Assembly (NCBI GenBank): GCA_050290865.1
Contig: JBNKIW010000006.1
Coordinates: 62,001 to 126,000, forward strand
Direction of reading: 5' to 3'
DNA length: 64,000 bases
Source of the DNA: JARRLC01 sp050290865
GTDB lineage: Bacteria; Pseudomonadota; Alphaproteobacteria; Rhizobiales; Rhodomicrobiaceae
Shown: positions 8,032 to 16,530 of the stretch, one piece after another
Layout of the letters: every line of letters begins with the position of its first letter
Numbering within the stretch: position 1 is the stretch's first letter
Position numbers and translations under genes: made by a program
Notes under the pieces: model-generated
The model's input: the letters and a program-made list of their open reading frames with translations, nothing else
Databases searched by the model: none
What the model was told of the DNA's origin: nothing

Positions 8032-8079
8032 CCGCCTGCCTGCTCGCCCGCCGCAACACGGCGACCCCGTCGCACGAGA

Positions 8080-9582
8080 CTACGGCATCACCACTTCGAC
8101 GACCTTCTTGTCCCCTGCTGAAACGGAAAACGCCGCCTGGTATTCCCGGCCCGCATGTTCGACCTTGACCATGTAGCTGCCCGCCGCAAGCACATGCGAG
8201 GGAAAGGCGCCGCCGCTCCTCTTGACGAGAGCGCCCCCGTCCGTGGAGATATTCCAGGTGGTGTCGGCGAGCGCCTCGCCGCCAGCCTTCTGCACCAGCT
8301 TGAATGTGATCCTGCCAGCCTGATGGTCGATGGTGGCTTCGGTGACCTTCCCCGGCTCCACCGTGACATCCGCCTCGATGACGGCGTTGCTGTCGCCATA
8401 CCGGCTGTGCACGCGATAGCTGCCGCTGTTCAGGCGGATGACGATGCCAGGCTTGGCGTTGTTGATGATCTTGCGGTGATTGCCGAACTGATCCGTCTCC
8501 TCGGAATAGACGTCGAAGGCCAGACCCTGCTCGGAAAGGAGCGGCTGCTTTGCCAGAGTGGCGTAGAGCCGCAAGCCCCCGGCGTTCAGATTGAACGTGT
8601 CATCCAGGCGCTTTGCGGGCCAGACCGTCACGCGTTTGGTGACATGCGCGCGCCCATAGCTCGCATTGATGAGGTAATCGCCCGGTGTCAGCGAGAGAAC
8701 GGGGCGCGCATCGCGGCTGGTGTGCATCAGCTTGTAGCTGCCGTCATCCATGGCGCGGCCGTCATAGATACGCCAGAGAACGCCGCTGCCGAGCGGCTGC
8801 GCGCCCCGCGCGAGGATCGCCGTCAGGCTGAGGATGCCGGGATCGTTGGATGTCGCTGGAGAGCCGCCGGGCGTGCCGACCCCGCCGGGCACCGCCCCGA
8901 AGCCCGCCCCCGCGGGCCCCGCCTGTCCCCCCGAGATCCCGGCCGCAGCCGCCTGGAACGCCCGGCGCAGAGCGACCTCGAACTGCCCCTCATTCGCCGT
9001 CGCGGCGAAGAGGCCGTCGGTTTCCTCCGCGACGCAGGACAAATCCTGCAGTTTCTCCCGGGCGCGCGCGTCGAACGCGATCACATGAACGATCGTCTCC
9101 GGAGACTTCTTCTTCAGAGCGCGCGCCACCGCGCAGGGGTCTGCCTTGCACTCATCGGTGCTATCCGTCACCAGAATGACCGACTGCGCACCGGACCGCC
9201 CGGAGAACATCTTCGCCGCGGAAGTGAGCGAAGCCGCCAATGCCGCCGACCCTTTCGGCTTTCGGGCCGCCAGCGCCTTGTTGTACTTTGCGGTGTTGAT
9301 CGCACCGACCGGCTTCAACACGCCGACATCCTTGCAGGAACCGCGTTTTCCACCCCCGAATGCCAGGACGCCGAGATCGAGCTTCCCTTCATACTCGTCG
9401 AAAAGGCTGCCCAGCATATCGCGCACCACCGTGATCTTGGCGGTACCATCGATCTGTCTCCACATGCTGCCGGAATGATCGATCACGACCACCGCGCTGT
9501 GTTCCGCGGCGGCGGCACCGGACGCGGCGAGGCATGACGCCAGAACGATGGCGAGTCCTACACGGCGGAAGATCGGGATCAT
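8080..9582 (-). CDS. Secreted von Willebrand factor A protein with three C-terminal beta repeats
   Basis: A 500-residue exported protein. After a signal peptide (VGLAIVLASCLAASGAAAA) comes a VWA domain with an intact metal-ion (MIDAS) motif, VVVIDHSGSMW, plus ILVTDSTDECKADPC. A Gly/Pro-rich linker (~235-265) leads to three repeats of ~80-85 residues, each with a turn of the type PGDYLINASYG, SGSYRVHSRYG or AGSYMVKVEHA. These repeats are homologous by eye to the five in the product of the gene just upstream, 43 bp away on the same strand. The start at 9582 follows GGAG; upstream Met codons lack a ribosome site. Function unknown; probably a periplasmic or surface binding protein. Confidence 0.8.
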   Translation of the reverse strand: MIPIFRRVGLAIVLASCLAASGAAAAEHSAVVVIDHSGSMWRQIDGTAKITVVRDMLGSLFDEYEGKLDLGVLAFGGGKRGSCKDVGVLKPVGAINTAKYNKALAARKPKGSAALAASLTSAAKMFSGRSGAQSVILVTDSTDECKADPCAVARALKKKSPETIVHVIAFDARAREKLQDLSCVAEETDGLFAATANEGQFEVALRRAFQAAAAGISGGQAGPAGAGFGAVPGGVGTPGGSPATSNDPGILSLTAILARGAQPLGSGVLWRIYDGRAMDDGSYKLMHTSRDARPVLSLTPGDYLINASYGRAHVTKRVTVWPAKRLDDTFNLNAGGLRLYATLAKQPLLSEQGLAFDVYSEETDQFGNHRKIINNAKPGIVIRLNSGSYRVHSRYGDSNAVIEADVTVEPGKVTEATIDHQAGRITFKLVQKAGGEALADTTWNISTDGGALVKRSGGAFPSHVLAAGSYMVKVEHAGREYQAAFSVSAGDKKVVEVVMP

Positions 9583-9625
9583 GGCAAGGGTGCTCCATTC
9601 ATCGTTCATCGAGAGGCGGGGGCAT

Positions 9626-11134
9626 CTATTCGGCAATGAGTTCGACCGTCTGCTCGGAATTCGCCGACGCCTCGAAGGCGCGCGAGTAGGTCTTCTTCTC
9701 ATGCTGTGCCATCGCCTGATAACGGCCCGCCTGCAGAATGAGCGCCGGACTGTCGTCCTGCGATATCAGCACCGTGCCGCCTCCTGAGTATTTCAATGTC
9801 CATTTCACCGGCGCGAGCGGCTTGCCGCCAGCCCTGGAAACCAGCTTGAGCGTCACCCCCGCGGCCAGATGCTCGAAACCGGCCTCGATGGTCTCGCCAG
9901 CCTTCACCTCCACCTCGCGGAACTGGCGCGCGTTGTGCCAGCCATACTGACATTCGATCCGATACTTGCCGCGCTCCAGGAACAGCGTCGGCGCCGCGCT
10001 GGTCGTGGTCACCAGCGGGCGCCCGGCACCTGCGCCATCATGCGACAGGCTGTAGACTTTGTATACGAGATCGTGGTCGAGCGGCTGACGCCTTCCGGCG
10101 AGGATGGAGAACATCCTGACGCCGCCCGCACCGAGCACAAACGACTCCGCCGTCTCCTTACCCGCCGCGATCTCAACCTTCCGCTCATTGCGAGCAAGGC
10201 CGAGAACCGCTGTCACACGATAGCGTCCGGCGGGCAGGCCGAACCGCGGCTCATCGCGCACCGAGCGTGCAACCTCGCGTCCGCCGCCGCTCTCGCTGTC
10301 GTCATGGACCGTGAAGGTAACGCCGCTCAACGGCGCGCCCTCGCGTCTGGCGTGCGCCGAAAGGGTCAGAACGCCGGTATTCATCACCACCTCGGCTGCC
10401 TTCTCCCGGCCCGCCTTGACAGAAACGGAGATCTCGGTGCTGGCCAGGCCGTGCTCAGCGCGAAGGGTGTAAGTGCCTGCGGGTACGTGGAAAACGGCTT
10501 CGCTGAGCGTCGAACGGCTCAGTTCGGCGGCATCCGCTCCGGCCGAGGCGCTGCGCAGCGCAAACGACATATCCCCCAGCAGGGGACCGCCCTGCACGGC
10601 GACGCCGCGCACGCGGATCGTCCCGGCGTTCAGCACCAGCGTCGTGCTCAGGGGCTTGTTTCTTCGCACGCGGATGACGGCGCTCTTCCGCGCCAGGCCA
10701 TACTCCGCCTCGACACGGTATCTGCCCGGCTTGAGGAGGATTTTCGGTTCCGCGCCGCCGCCGCTCCAGATGAGCTTCTTCGCCCCCCTCGCGCCGCGAT
10801 GTGCCTCGAACACGCGCCACGACAGACCTTCCCGCACGGGCCGCCCGCCACCTGCCAGCACTGCCCGCAGCGTGACATTGGGCGAATGCCGTGACGGGGC
10901 GTCTTTCAGACCCGGCTTCGTTCTGCTCCTGTGCCGTCTCGCTGCGCGGTCGCGCTCCGCTCCACCATTTACAGTTGCGAGAAGGGTGCTGCCTATCCGT
11001 TCCATGCCGGCGGGCGCAAAGACAGACGCAGCCATCGCGCGCCCGCCCGCCGCCGCGGCAAAACCGCAGCAGGCAAGAGCCGCCGTCAAGAGGCAATATC
11101 TCAAAATACGGCGCATCGGCCCTGTCGCTTGCAT
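9626..11134 (-). CDS. Secreted protein made of five beta-sandwich-like repeats
   Basis: A 502-residue exported protein with a signal peptide (LRYCLLTAALACCGFAAAAG). The rest is about five repeats of ~85 residues. Each ends with a signature such as PGRYRVEAEYGLAR, AGTYTLRAEHGLAS, AGRYRVTAVLGLAR, RGKYRIECQYGWHN and AGRYQAMAQHEKK, followed by a beta strand and a short Gly-containing linker. The last two repeats resemble the last two of the downstream VWA protein, so the pair probably arose by duplication plus gain of the VWA domain. Start at 11134 is backed by GGAGG; an earlier Met at 11191 has no such site. Function unknown. Confidence 0.75.
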   Translation of the reverse strand: MQATGPMRRILRYCLLTAALACCGFAAAAGGRAMAASVFAPAGMERIGSTLLATVNGGAERDRAARRHRSRTKPGLKDAPSRHSPNVTLRAVLAGGGRPVREGLSWRVFEAHRGARGAKKLIWSGGGAEPKILLKPGRYRVEAEYGLARKSAVIRVRRNKPLSTTLVLNAGTIRVRGVAVQGGPLLGDMSFALRSASAGADAAELSRSTLSEAVFHVPAGTYTLRAEHGLASTEISVSVKAGREKAAEVVMNTGVLTLSAHARREGAPLSGVTFTVHDDSESGGGREVARSVRDEPRFGLPAGRYRVTAVLGLARNERKVEIAAGKETAESFVLGAGGVRMFSILAGRRQPLDHDLVYKVYSLSHDGAGAGRPLVTTTSAAPTLFLERGKYRIECQYGWHNARQFREVEVKAGETIEAGFEHLAAGVTLKLVSRAGGKPLAPVKWTLKYSGGGTVLISQDDSPALILQAGRYQAMAQHEKKTYSRAFEASANSEQTVELIAE

Positions 11135-11236
11135 GATTAGTCTGCCTCCACCTTTCCCCCTTCTTCGCTTTCTTGTCCAGAGGCACGTCATGAGCTAAAC
11201 CTCACGGCGATAGAACTACCCGGAGAGTACGAAAAC

Positions 11237-11878
11237 ATGACGGCCGAGAGCGAATCTACACGGAAAAATACGGCCACCGGCGGGAGGGCGGAGAACGCCG
11301 CGCTTCTCGACTATCTCCGCAACCGCCGCTCGGTATGGGTTAACGATCTCAGCGAGCCCGGCCCCGACCGCGCGACACTCGAAGCGATGCTGACCATCGC
11401 CGCGCGCGTCCCCGACCATAAGAAGCAGGCGCCCTGGCGTTTCATCGTCATCGAAGGCGAGGCGCGGACGCGTTTCGGGGAAAAGATCGCGGAAATCCTG
11501 GCCGCAAAAGAGCCGGATGCCTCGGCTGAACGGCTCAAGACGGAACGGAACCGCTTCACGAGGGCGCCCGTGGTCGTGGCGGTTGTGTCGAAACCGGTCA
11601 GCCATCCCGCCGCGCCTCCCGAATGGGAGCAGATCCTGTCGGCGGGGGCGGCCTGTTTCAATCTGCTCCATGCCGCAGCGGCGCACGGCTTCGGCGCGCA
11701 ATGGATCACCGAATGGCACGCCTATGACGAGCGTGCCAGGGCCGCTTTCGGGCTCACCGAGGGCGAGCGAATCGCGGGGTTCATCCATATCGGCACGCCG
11801 CCCGCGGAGAAGCCAGCCGACCGCGACCGGCCCAACATCGGGGATATCACGACCTATATCGACGGGCCTGCAGGCTGA
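11237..11878 (+). CDS. Nitroreductase-family NAD(P)H-dependent flavin oxidoreductase
   Basis: A 213-residue FMN-binding oxidoreductase of the YdjA-like subgroup. Signatures are LRNRRSVW (FMN phosphate region near the N-terminus), AARVPDHKKQAPWRFIVIEG, SAGAACFNLLHAAAAHGFGAQWITEW and a C-terminal GFIHIGTPPAEKPADRDRP. These enzymes reduce nitro compounds or quinones, and the natural substrate is usually unknown. It is divergent from the five-repeat protein gene and convergent with panC. Confidence 0.87.
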   Translation: MTAESESTRKNTATGGRAENAALLDYLRNRRSVWVNDLSEPGPDRATLEAMLTIAARVPDHKKQAPWRFIVIEGEARTRFGEKIAEILAAKEPDASAERLKTERNRFTRAPVVVAVVSKPVSHPAAPPEWEQILSAGAACFNLLHAAAAHGFGAQWITEWHAYDERARAAFGLTEGERIAGFIHIGTPPAEKPADRDRPNIGDITTYIDGPAG

Positions 11879-11908
11879 CGGCAGCGAAACGGCGCGAGAG
11901 CGGGCCGT

Positions 11909-12778
11909 CTACACGGCCCGGATGGGCGCCACCGCCACATTGTCGATGAGCCGCGTGCGGCCAAGGTGGACGGCCGCCAGAAGCCGGGCCGGGTTCGTAA
12001 CATGGTCGCCTTCCAGCGGCTGCAGCGTGTCGGCGTCGCGCAGCTCCAGGTAGTCGACCCGCAACCCCGCCCCCGCCAGCCAGTCGCGTCCGAGAAAGAT
12101 CGCCTCGTGGATCGGCCGTCCCGCCGTCAGATCCTGCGAAACCTCGTTCAGCACGGCGTAGAGACGCGGCGCGACGGTCCGCTCGGCGGCCGACAAATAG
12201 GCGTTGCGCGAGGACATCGCCAGCCCGTCCGGCTCGCGCATCGTCGGCGCGGCGAGGACGGTGATCGGCATATCGAGATCGCGCACCATCTGCTGCACGA
12301 CGAGCAACTGCTGGTAGTCCTTCTCTCCGAATACCGCATAATCGGGCAGGCACTGCAGGAACAGCTTGGCGACCACCGTCGTCACGCCGGCGAAGTGCTT
12401 GGGACGCGACGCGCCCTCCAGCCGCGCCGTCAGCCCCATGACCTCCACGCGCGTCGAGAAATCCTCCTGATACATAGCGTCGACGGAGGGTGCGTAGAGC
12501 AGGTCGGCCCGCGCCTCGGCGAGCTTTTCCCAGTCGCGCTGCTCGTTGCGGGGATAGGCGTCGAAATCCTCGTTGGGACCGAACTGGGCGGGATTCACGA
12601 AGATGGACACGACCGTGCGATGAGCATTCTTCCTGGCCATCTGCACCAGCGACGAATGGCCTGGATGGAGCGACCCCATGGTCGGCACCAGTGCCACGGT
12701 CCTGCCGCGTCTCCTCCAGCCGCGAACCGTCTTCCGCAGCTCCGCAATCGTCCTGACGACCGGCAGTTTCGCGGCCAT
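11909..12778 (-). CDS. panC: Pantothenate synthetase
   Basis: Condenses D-pantoate and beta-alanine with ATP to give pantothenate, for coenzyme A. The 289-residue product has the HIGH-like signature VPTMGSLHPGHSSLV, then FVNPAQFGPNEDFDAYPR, KHFAGVTTVVAKLF, FGEKDYQQL and the KMSKS-like MSSRNAYLS. The ATG at 12778 follows AAGGGTGC; the longer open frame upstream is spurious. panB is not adjacent. The 238-bp gap upstream shows no clear feature. Confidence 0.95.
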   Translation of the reverse strand: MAAKLPVVRTIAELRKTVRGWRRRGRTVALVPTMGSLHPGHSSLVQMARKNAHRTVVSIFVNPAQFGPNEDFDAYPRNEQRDWEKLAEARADLLYAPSVDAMYQEDFSTRVEVMGLTARLEGASRPKHFAGVTTVVAKLFLQCLPDYAVFGEKDYQQLLVVQQMVRDLDMPITVLAAPTMREPDGLAMSSRNAYLSAAERTVAPRLYAVLNEVSQDLTAGRPIHEAIFLGRDWLAGAGLRVDYLELRDADTLQPLEGDHVTNPARLLAAVHLGRTRLIDNVAVAPIRAV

Positions 12779-13016
12779 GAAGCACCCTTCGCCCGATATC
12801 AACCTTGGTGACCATAGCAAGTTGGAGCGAAATGGGAAGCGGCCGCAATGCCGCTGCGCACAGGGATAACGGCGCCTCAATACCCGATCCCCCTTGCGGG
12901 GCGGAAGCCGCGCGCTTACGTCCCCTCCTGACGCAAGCCCATGGGCGCCACCGCGCGGGCCGCCTCCGGCGACGTGCGCAAGCCAACATCATCAGCCACC
13001 AGAACGGGGGGGTCCC

Positions 13017-13436
13017 ATGAAATATCTGCATACGATGCTGCGCATCACCGATATCGACCGGTCGCTCGACTTCTTCTGCAACAATCTCGGTTTGCGGGAA
13101 GTCCGGCGCATGGAGAACGAGAAAGGGCGGTTCACGCTCATTTTCCTCGCCGCGCCGGGCGATGACACCGCACAGGTCGAACTGACATACAACTGGGACC
13201 CCGAGGTCTACACCGGCGGGCGCAATTTCGGCCATCTCGCCTATGCCGTGGACGACATATACGCCACCTGCGAGCGGCTCATGAATGGCGGCGTCACCAT
13301 CAACCGCCCGCCCCGGGACGGGCACATGGCGTTCGTGCGCTCACCCGACGGCATTTCCATCGAACTCCTGCAAAAAGGCGACGCGCTGCCGCCCAAGGAA
13401 CCCTGGATATCGATGCCAAACACCGGCCAGTGGTAG
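13017..13436 (+). CDS. gloA: Lactoylglutathione lyase (glyoxalase I), VOC family
   Basis: Isomerises the methylglyoxal-glutathione hemithioacetal to S-lactoylglutathione. The 139-residue product has two VOC half-repeats: LHTMLRITDIDRSLDFFCNN, QVELTYNWDPEVYTGGRNFG, HLAYAVDDIYATCERL and FVRSPDGISIELLQKG. The metal ligands His and Glu of each half are visible. The start is the ATG after ACGGGGGGG; the frame is open further upstream but lacks family sequence. Monocistronic by spacing. Confidence 0.9.
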   Translation: MKYLHTMLRITDIDRSLDFFCNNLGLREVRRMENEKGRFTLIFLAAPGDDTAQVELTYNWDPEVYTGGRNFGHLAYAVDDIYATCERLMNGGVTINRPPRDGHMAFVRSPDGISIELLQKGDALPPKEPWISMPNTGQW

Positions 13437-13636
13437 AGGCGCACCGTTTCAACCGGGGACTGACAGCGTGGCCACATTTCCGCACTGCGCCGGAACTCGC
13501 TGGCCGTACTGCAAAAAACGGTTGATCTTGCTGCCAAAATCCTCTCGACCTTAGGGAACGTCGGCGGGCGCGGCCAGCCTCGCGGGCGATCGTTTTGCCG
13601 CGCCGGCGGCCAGGTCTGTATGTCAAGGAAGGCGTT

Positions 13637-14236
13637 ATGCTGCGTATTCTGTTACCTGCCCTTGCCCTCATCCGCAAATTTGCCGTTCTTGCCGCCCTGC
13701 CGGGCCTGCTCGCAGCAGCGTCTCCCGCCGCGGCGCAGGAGTGGGCCGTAGACAAAGCGAACACGCAGATCTCCTTCGAGGGCATCGCTGGCGGGCAGAT
13801 CGTCAGCGGCCTGTTTCGTCAGTATCAGATCGAGGTCCATTTCGACCCCGAGGAACCGGGAGACGCGGACCTCGTCGCCGCCATCGACCTCAACTCGATC
13901 TCCACCGGCAATCCCGACGTGGACCGCGCGCTTCGCAGCCCCGAGTGGTTCAACACGGCAACCTATCCCGTCGCATCGTTCCGCGCGGTCTCGATCGAGT
14001 CGACCGGTGACGACCAGTTCGAGATGCGCGGCGATCTCACCATCAAGGGAACGACCAAACGCGTGAGCGTGCCCTTCTCGCTCGACGTCCAGCAGGGCGA
14101 CGGCCTGGCCCGCGCCGAAATCGTCCTCAGCCGCTCCGCTTTCAGACTGGGCCCCCCCGGTCCGGTCGCGGGAATGGTCGTGAGCGATCAAGTCAGGGTT
14201 GTGATTACAGCGGCCGGCAAACGCTTGGACAACTGA
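13637..14236 (+). CDS. yceI: YceI-family periplasmic lipid-binding protein
   Basis: A 199-residue protein with a signal peptide (hydrophobic ~10-28, cut after PAAAQ) and a YceI-like lipocalin fold: EWAVDKANTQISFEGIAGGQ, DLVAAIDLNSISTGNPDVDRAL, EWFNTATYPVASFRAVSIE, MRGDLTIKGTTKRVSVPF. Members bind polyisoprenoid or similar lipids in the periplasm. The start follows AAGGAAGG, with ATG at 13637. It stands alone. Confidence 0.87.
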   Translation: MLRILLPALALIRKFAVLAALPGLLAAASPAAAQEWAVDKANTQISFEGIAGGQIVSGLFRQYQIEVHFDPEEPGDADLVAAIDLNSISTGNPDVDRALRSPEWFNTATYPVASFRAVSIESTGDDQFEMRGDLTIKGTTKRVSVPFSLDVQQGDGLARAEIVLSRSAFRLGPPGPVAGMVVSDQVRVVITAAGKRLDN

Positions 14237-14412
14237 TCCGCGCGCCGCTGGCAACCATAATGGCAGATTCCGCGGTGCGCAGCGTATTGTGGCGGTGACG
14301 GTACGGCAAATTTCGCTTAGCGTCAGGAGGCGGCGCTGCAGCGGCGGCGTCTGCGTCCGCGTCTCCTGCCCGGATTTGGCAGGAATGGGTTGCAACGGCG
14401 AAGGGGTCCGCT

Positions 14413-14901
14413 GTGCTGGATATTGTTGAACGGATTCTGGCGGCACTGATCATTCTGGCGCTGGTCAGCCTCCTGATCGTCCTCGCCTCGCGCCCGGGCG
14501 GAGGCGGCAATGGCGCCGGCGGGAAGGAGCCCGCGCCTTCCGCGCAACCCGAGAAGCCGAAAACCAAGAAACCCCAGGCGAAACGCCGTTCGTCGCGCAA
14601 GTCTGCCGCTCGCAGCCGGCCCGATCCGGCGTCCTCCCCTTGCGGTTCGCGGCGCCGCCCCTGCAACCAGAGACCGGCGCCGCGCCGTGTCGTGGCCCGT
14701 CTGCGGCCCTGCTCCTCGCGCAGCAGCTACCGCGAATACCGCCGCTGCCGCGACGACTGGTATCCCGAAGAATATCTCTATGCTCCGCCATCGCGGCGTC
14801 CCTGCGGCCCGCGCTACGGCCGCGCCGAGCCGTGCGAATGCGAGGAGCAGTGGCGCCCCTACTGGGCCAAATACCGTTACGCGGGCGGCTGCGACGACTG
14901 A
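14413..14901 (+). CDS. Membrane-anchored Cys/Arg-rich protein (unknown function)
   Basis: A 162-residue protein starting at GTG (AAGGGG eight bases upstream). Residues ~8-28 form one transmembrane segment, followed by Gly- and Pro/Lys-rich linkers. The C-terminal ~95 residues are rich in Arg, Tyr, Pro and Cys (PCGSRRRPC, YREYRRCRDDWYPEE, RRPCGPRYGRAEPCECEEQW). It resembles in style the three small secreted proteins at 4.3-5.9 kb but is anchored rather than cleaved and has an acidic end. No named family recognised. Confidence 0.55.
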   Translation: MLDIVERILAALIILALVSLLIVLASRPGGGGNGAGGKEPAPSAQPEKPKTKKPQAKRRSSRKSAARSRPDPASSPCGSRRRPCNQRPAPRRVVARLRPCSSRSSYREYRRCRDDWYPEEYLYAPPSRRPCGPRYGRAEPCECEEQWRPYWAKYRYAGGCDD

Positions 14902-14919
14902 ACGGAAGACCCCGCAGCT

Positions 14920-16239
14920 TCACGCCACGCGGCCAAGCGCGGTCTTGAGCGCGCCGACGGCCCGCACGATCTCGTCCCTGTCGATGATGAAGGGTGGGGA
15001 CATGGCGATGATGTCACCTGTCTGGCGGACGAGCACGCCTTGCTCGTAACAGTCGAGGAACACATCGTAGCCGCGCCGCCCCGGCCCGTCCTCGCGGGGG
15101 GCCAACTCGATCCCCGCGACCAGGCCGAGATTGCGGATGTCGACGACGTGCGGACACTCTTTCAGCGCATGCACGGCTTCCTGCCAGTCGAGCGACAGCC
15201 CGGCCACGCGGTCGAACAGCCCCTCGCGGATATGGATGTCGAGCGTGGCGAGCCCCGCCGCGCAGGCCACCGGATGGCCCGAATAGGTGTAGCCGTGGAA
15301 CAGCTCGATGACGTGTTCCGGCCCCTGCATCAGGGCGTCGTGAATGCCGCGCGCGACGAAGACCGCGCCCATGGGGATCGCGCCGTTCGTCAATCCTTTC
15401 GCCGTCGTCATCAGATCGGGTGTAACGCCGAAATATTGCGCCGCAAAGGGCGTGCCGAGGCGGCCGAAGCCGGTGATCACCTCGTCGAAGATGAGCAGAA
15501 GGCCGTGGCGGTCGCAGATCGCGCGCAGGCGTTCGAGATAGCCCGCGGGCGGCAACAGAACGCCCGTCGAACCCGCCACCGGCTCGACGATGACCGCGGC
15601 GATGGTGTCCGCGCCATGCAGCGCGATCAGCGCCTCCAGCGCATCGGCGAACTCGGCGCCATGTTCGGGCTGGCCCTTGGCGAAAGCGTTGCGCGCCGGG
15701 TCATGCGTGTGCGGCAGGTGATCCACCGTACCGAGCAGGGCGCCGAAAGTGCGCCGGTTGGCGCCGATCCCGCCCACCGACATGCCGCCGAAGCCAACGC
15801 CGTGATAAGCACGCTCGCGGCCGATGAAACGCACGCGCTGCCCCTCGCCGCGGGCACGATGATAGGCGAGCACGATCTTCATCGCGGTATCGACTGACTC
15901 CGAACCTGAACTGGTGAAGAAGATGCGGTCGAGGCCCTGCGGCGCCACTGCCGCCAGCCGCGTCGCCAGTTCGAAGGCGGCGGAATGCCCCATCTGGAAA
16001 GGCGGCGCGTAATCGAGCGTGGCAAGCTGGCGCTCCACGGCTTCGGTGATCTCGCGGCGCCCATGCCCGGCGTTCACGCACCACAGGCCAGCGGTCATGT
16101 CCAGGATCTTGCGGCCGTCCACATCCGTGAACCACATACCCTCGGCCGATGCGAGCAGGCGCGGCGCCGCCTTGAACTGCCGGTTCGCCGTGAACGGCAT
16201 CCACAGATTGGCCAGTTCCGTCTCATTTGCGCGCGTCAT
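14920..16239 (-). CDS. Omega-amino acid:pyruvate aminotransferase (class III)
   Basis: PLP enzyme of 439 residues. Its similarity is to the beta-alanine/omega-amino acid:pyruvate transaminases: LANLWMPFTANRQFKAAPRL at the N-terminus, AGLWCVNAGHGRREI, FFTSSGSESVDTAMKI, YHGVGFGGMSVGGIGANR, LLLIFDEVITGFGR and the PLP lysine in TTAKGLTNGAIPMGAV. Likely amino donors are beta-alanine or other omega-amines. The link to nearby panC, which uses beta-alanine, is suggestive only. The start at 16239 follows GGGGACGAG. It is divergent from the ATPase operon. Confidence 0.88.
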   Translation of the reverse strand: MTRANETELANLWMPFTANRQFKAAPRLLASAEGMWFTDVDGRKILDMTAGLWCVNAGHGRREITEAVERQLATLDYAPPFQMGHSAAFELATRLAAVAPQGLDRIFFTSSGSESVDTAMKIVLAYHRARGEGQRVRFIGRERAYHGVGFGGMSVGGIGANRRTFGALLGTVDHLPHTHDPARNAFAKGQPEHGAEFADALEALIALHGADTIAAVIVEPVAGSTGVLLPPAGYLERLRAICDRHGLLLIFDEVITGFGRLGTPFAAQYFGVTPDLMTTAKGLTNGAIPMGAVFVARGIHDALMQGPEHVIELFHGYTYSGHPVACAAGLATLDIHIREGLFDRVAGLSLDWQEAVHALKECPHVVDIRNLGLVAGIELAPREDGPGRRGYDVFLDCYEQGVLVRQTGDIIAMSPPFIIDRDEIVRAVGALKTALGRVA

Positions 16240-16530
16240 GTCTCGTCCCCTGCTGCATGTGTCCGGCTGCCCTGGTGACGCGCCGCTATGGGCGGGAACG
16301 GGCACGGATGCCGGCGGAAGCTTTGCTTGGCTTCCCACTATCATTACCATGTACAGCTTGCCGGGAGTGATAACAGATCGCTCGCCCTGTACGAGAGTCA
16401 ATAGTTTGCCAGTACGCCTTATCCGCGGGAGGGCGTTCCTCCCGCGCAAGATGCGGCGCTGCGATCAGCCCCGCGTCAGCCCTCGCCCCTACCCTGCCCT
16501 ATCGTTGACGATATCCCAGAGCCTCCGGCC

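Noticed and set aside
8155..9537. 460-residue plus-strand protein
   Set aside because: Antisense to the VWA gene, which has clear domains; no ribosome site or family match.
11847..13325. 492-residue minus-strand protein
   Set aside because: Shadow frame of panC and gloA with low-complexity Arg/Gly sequence.
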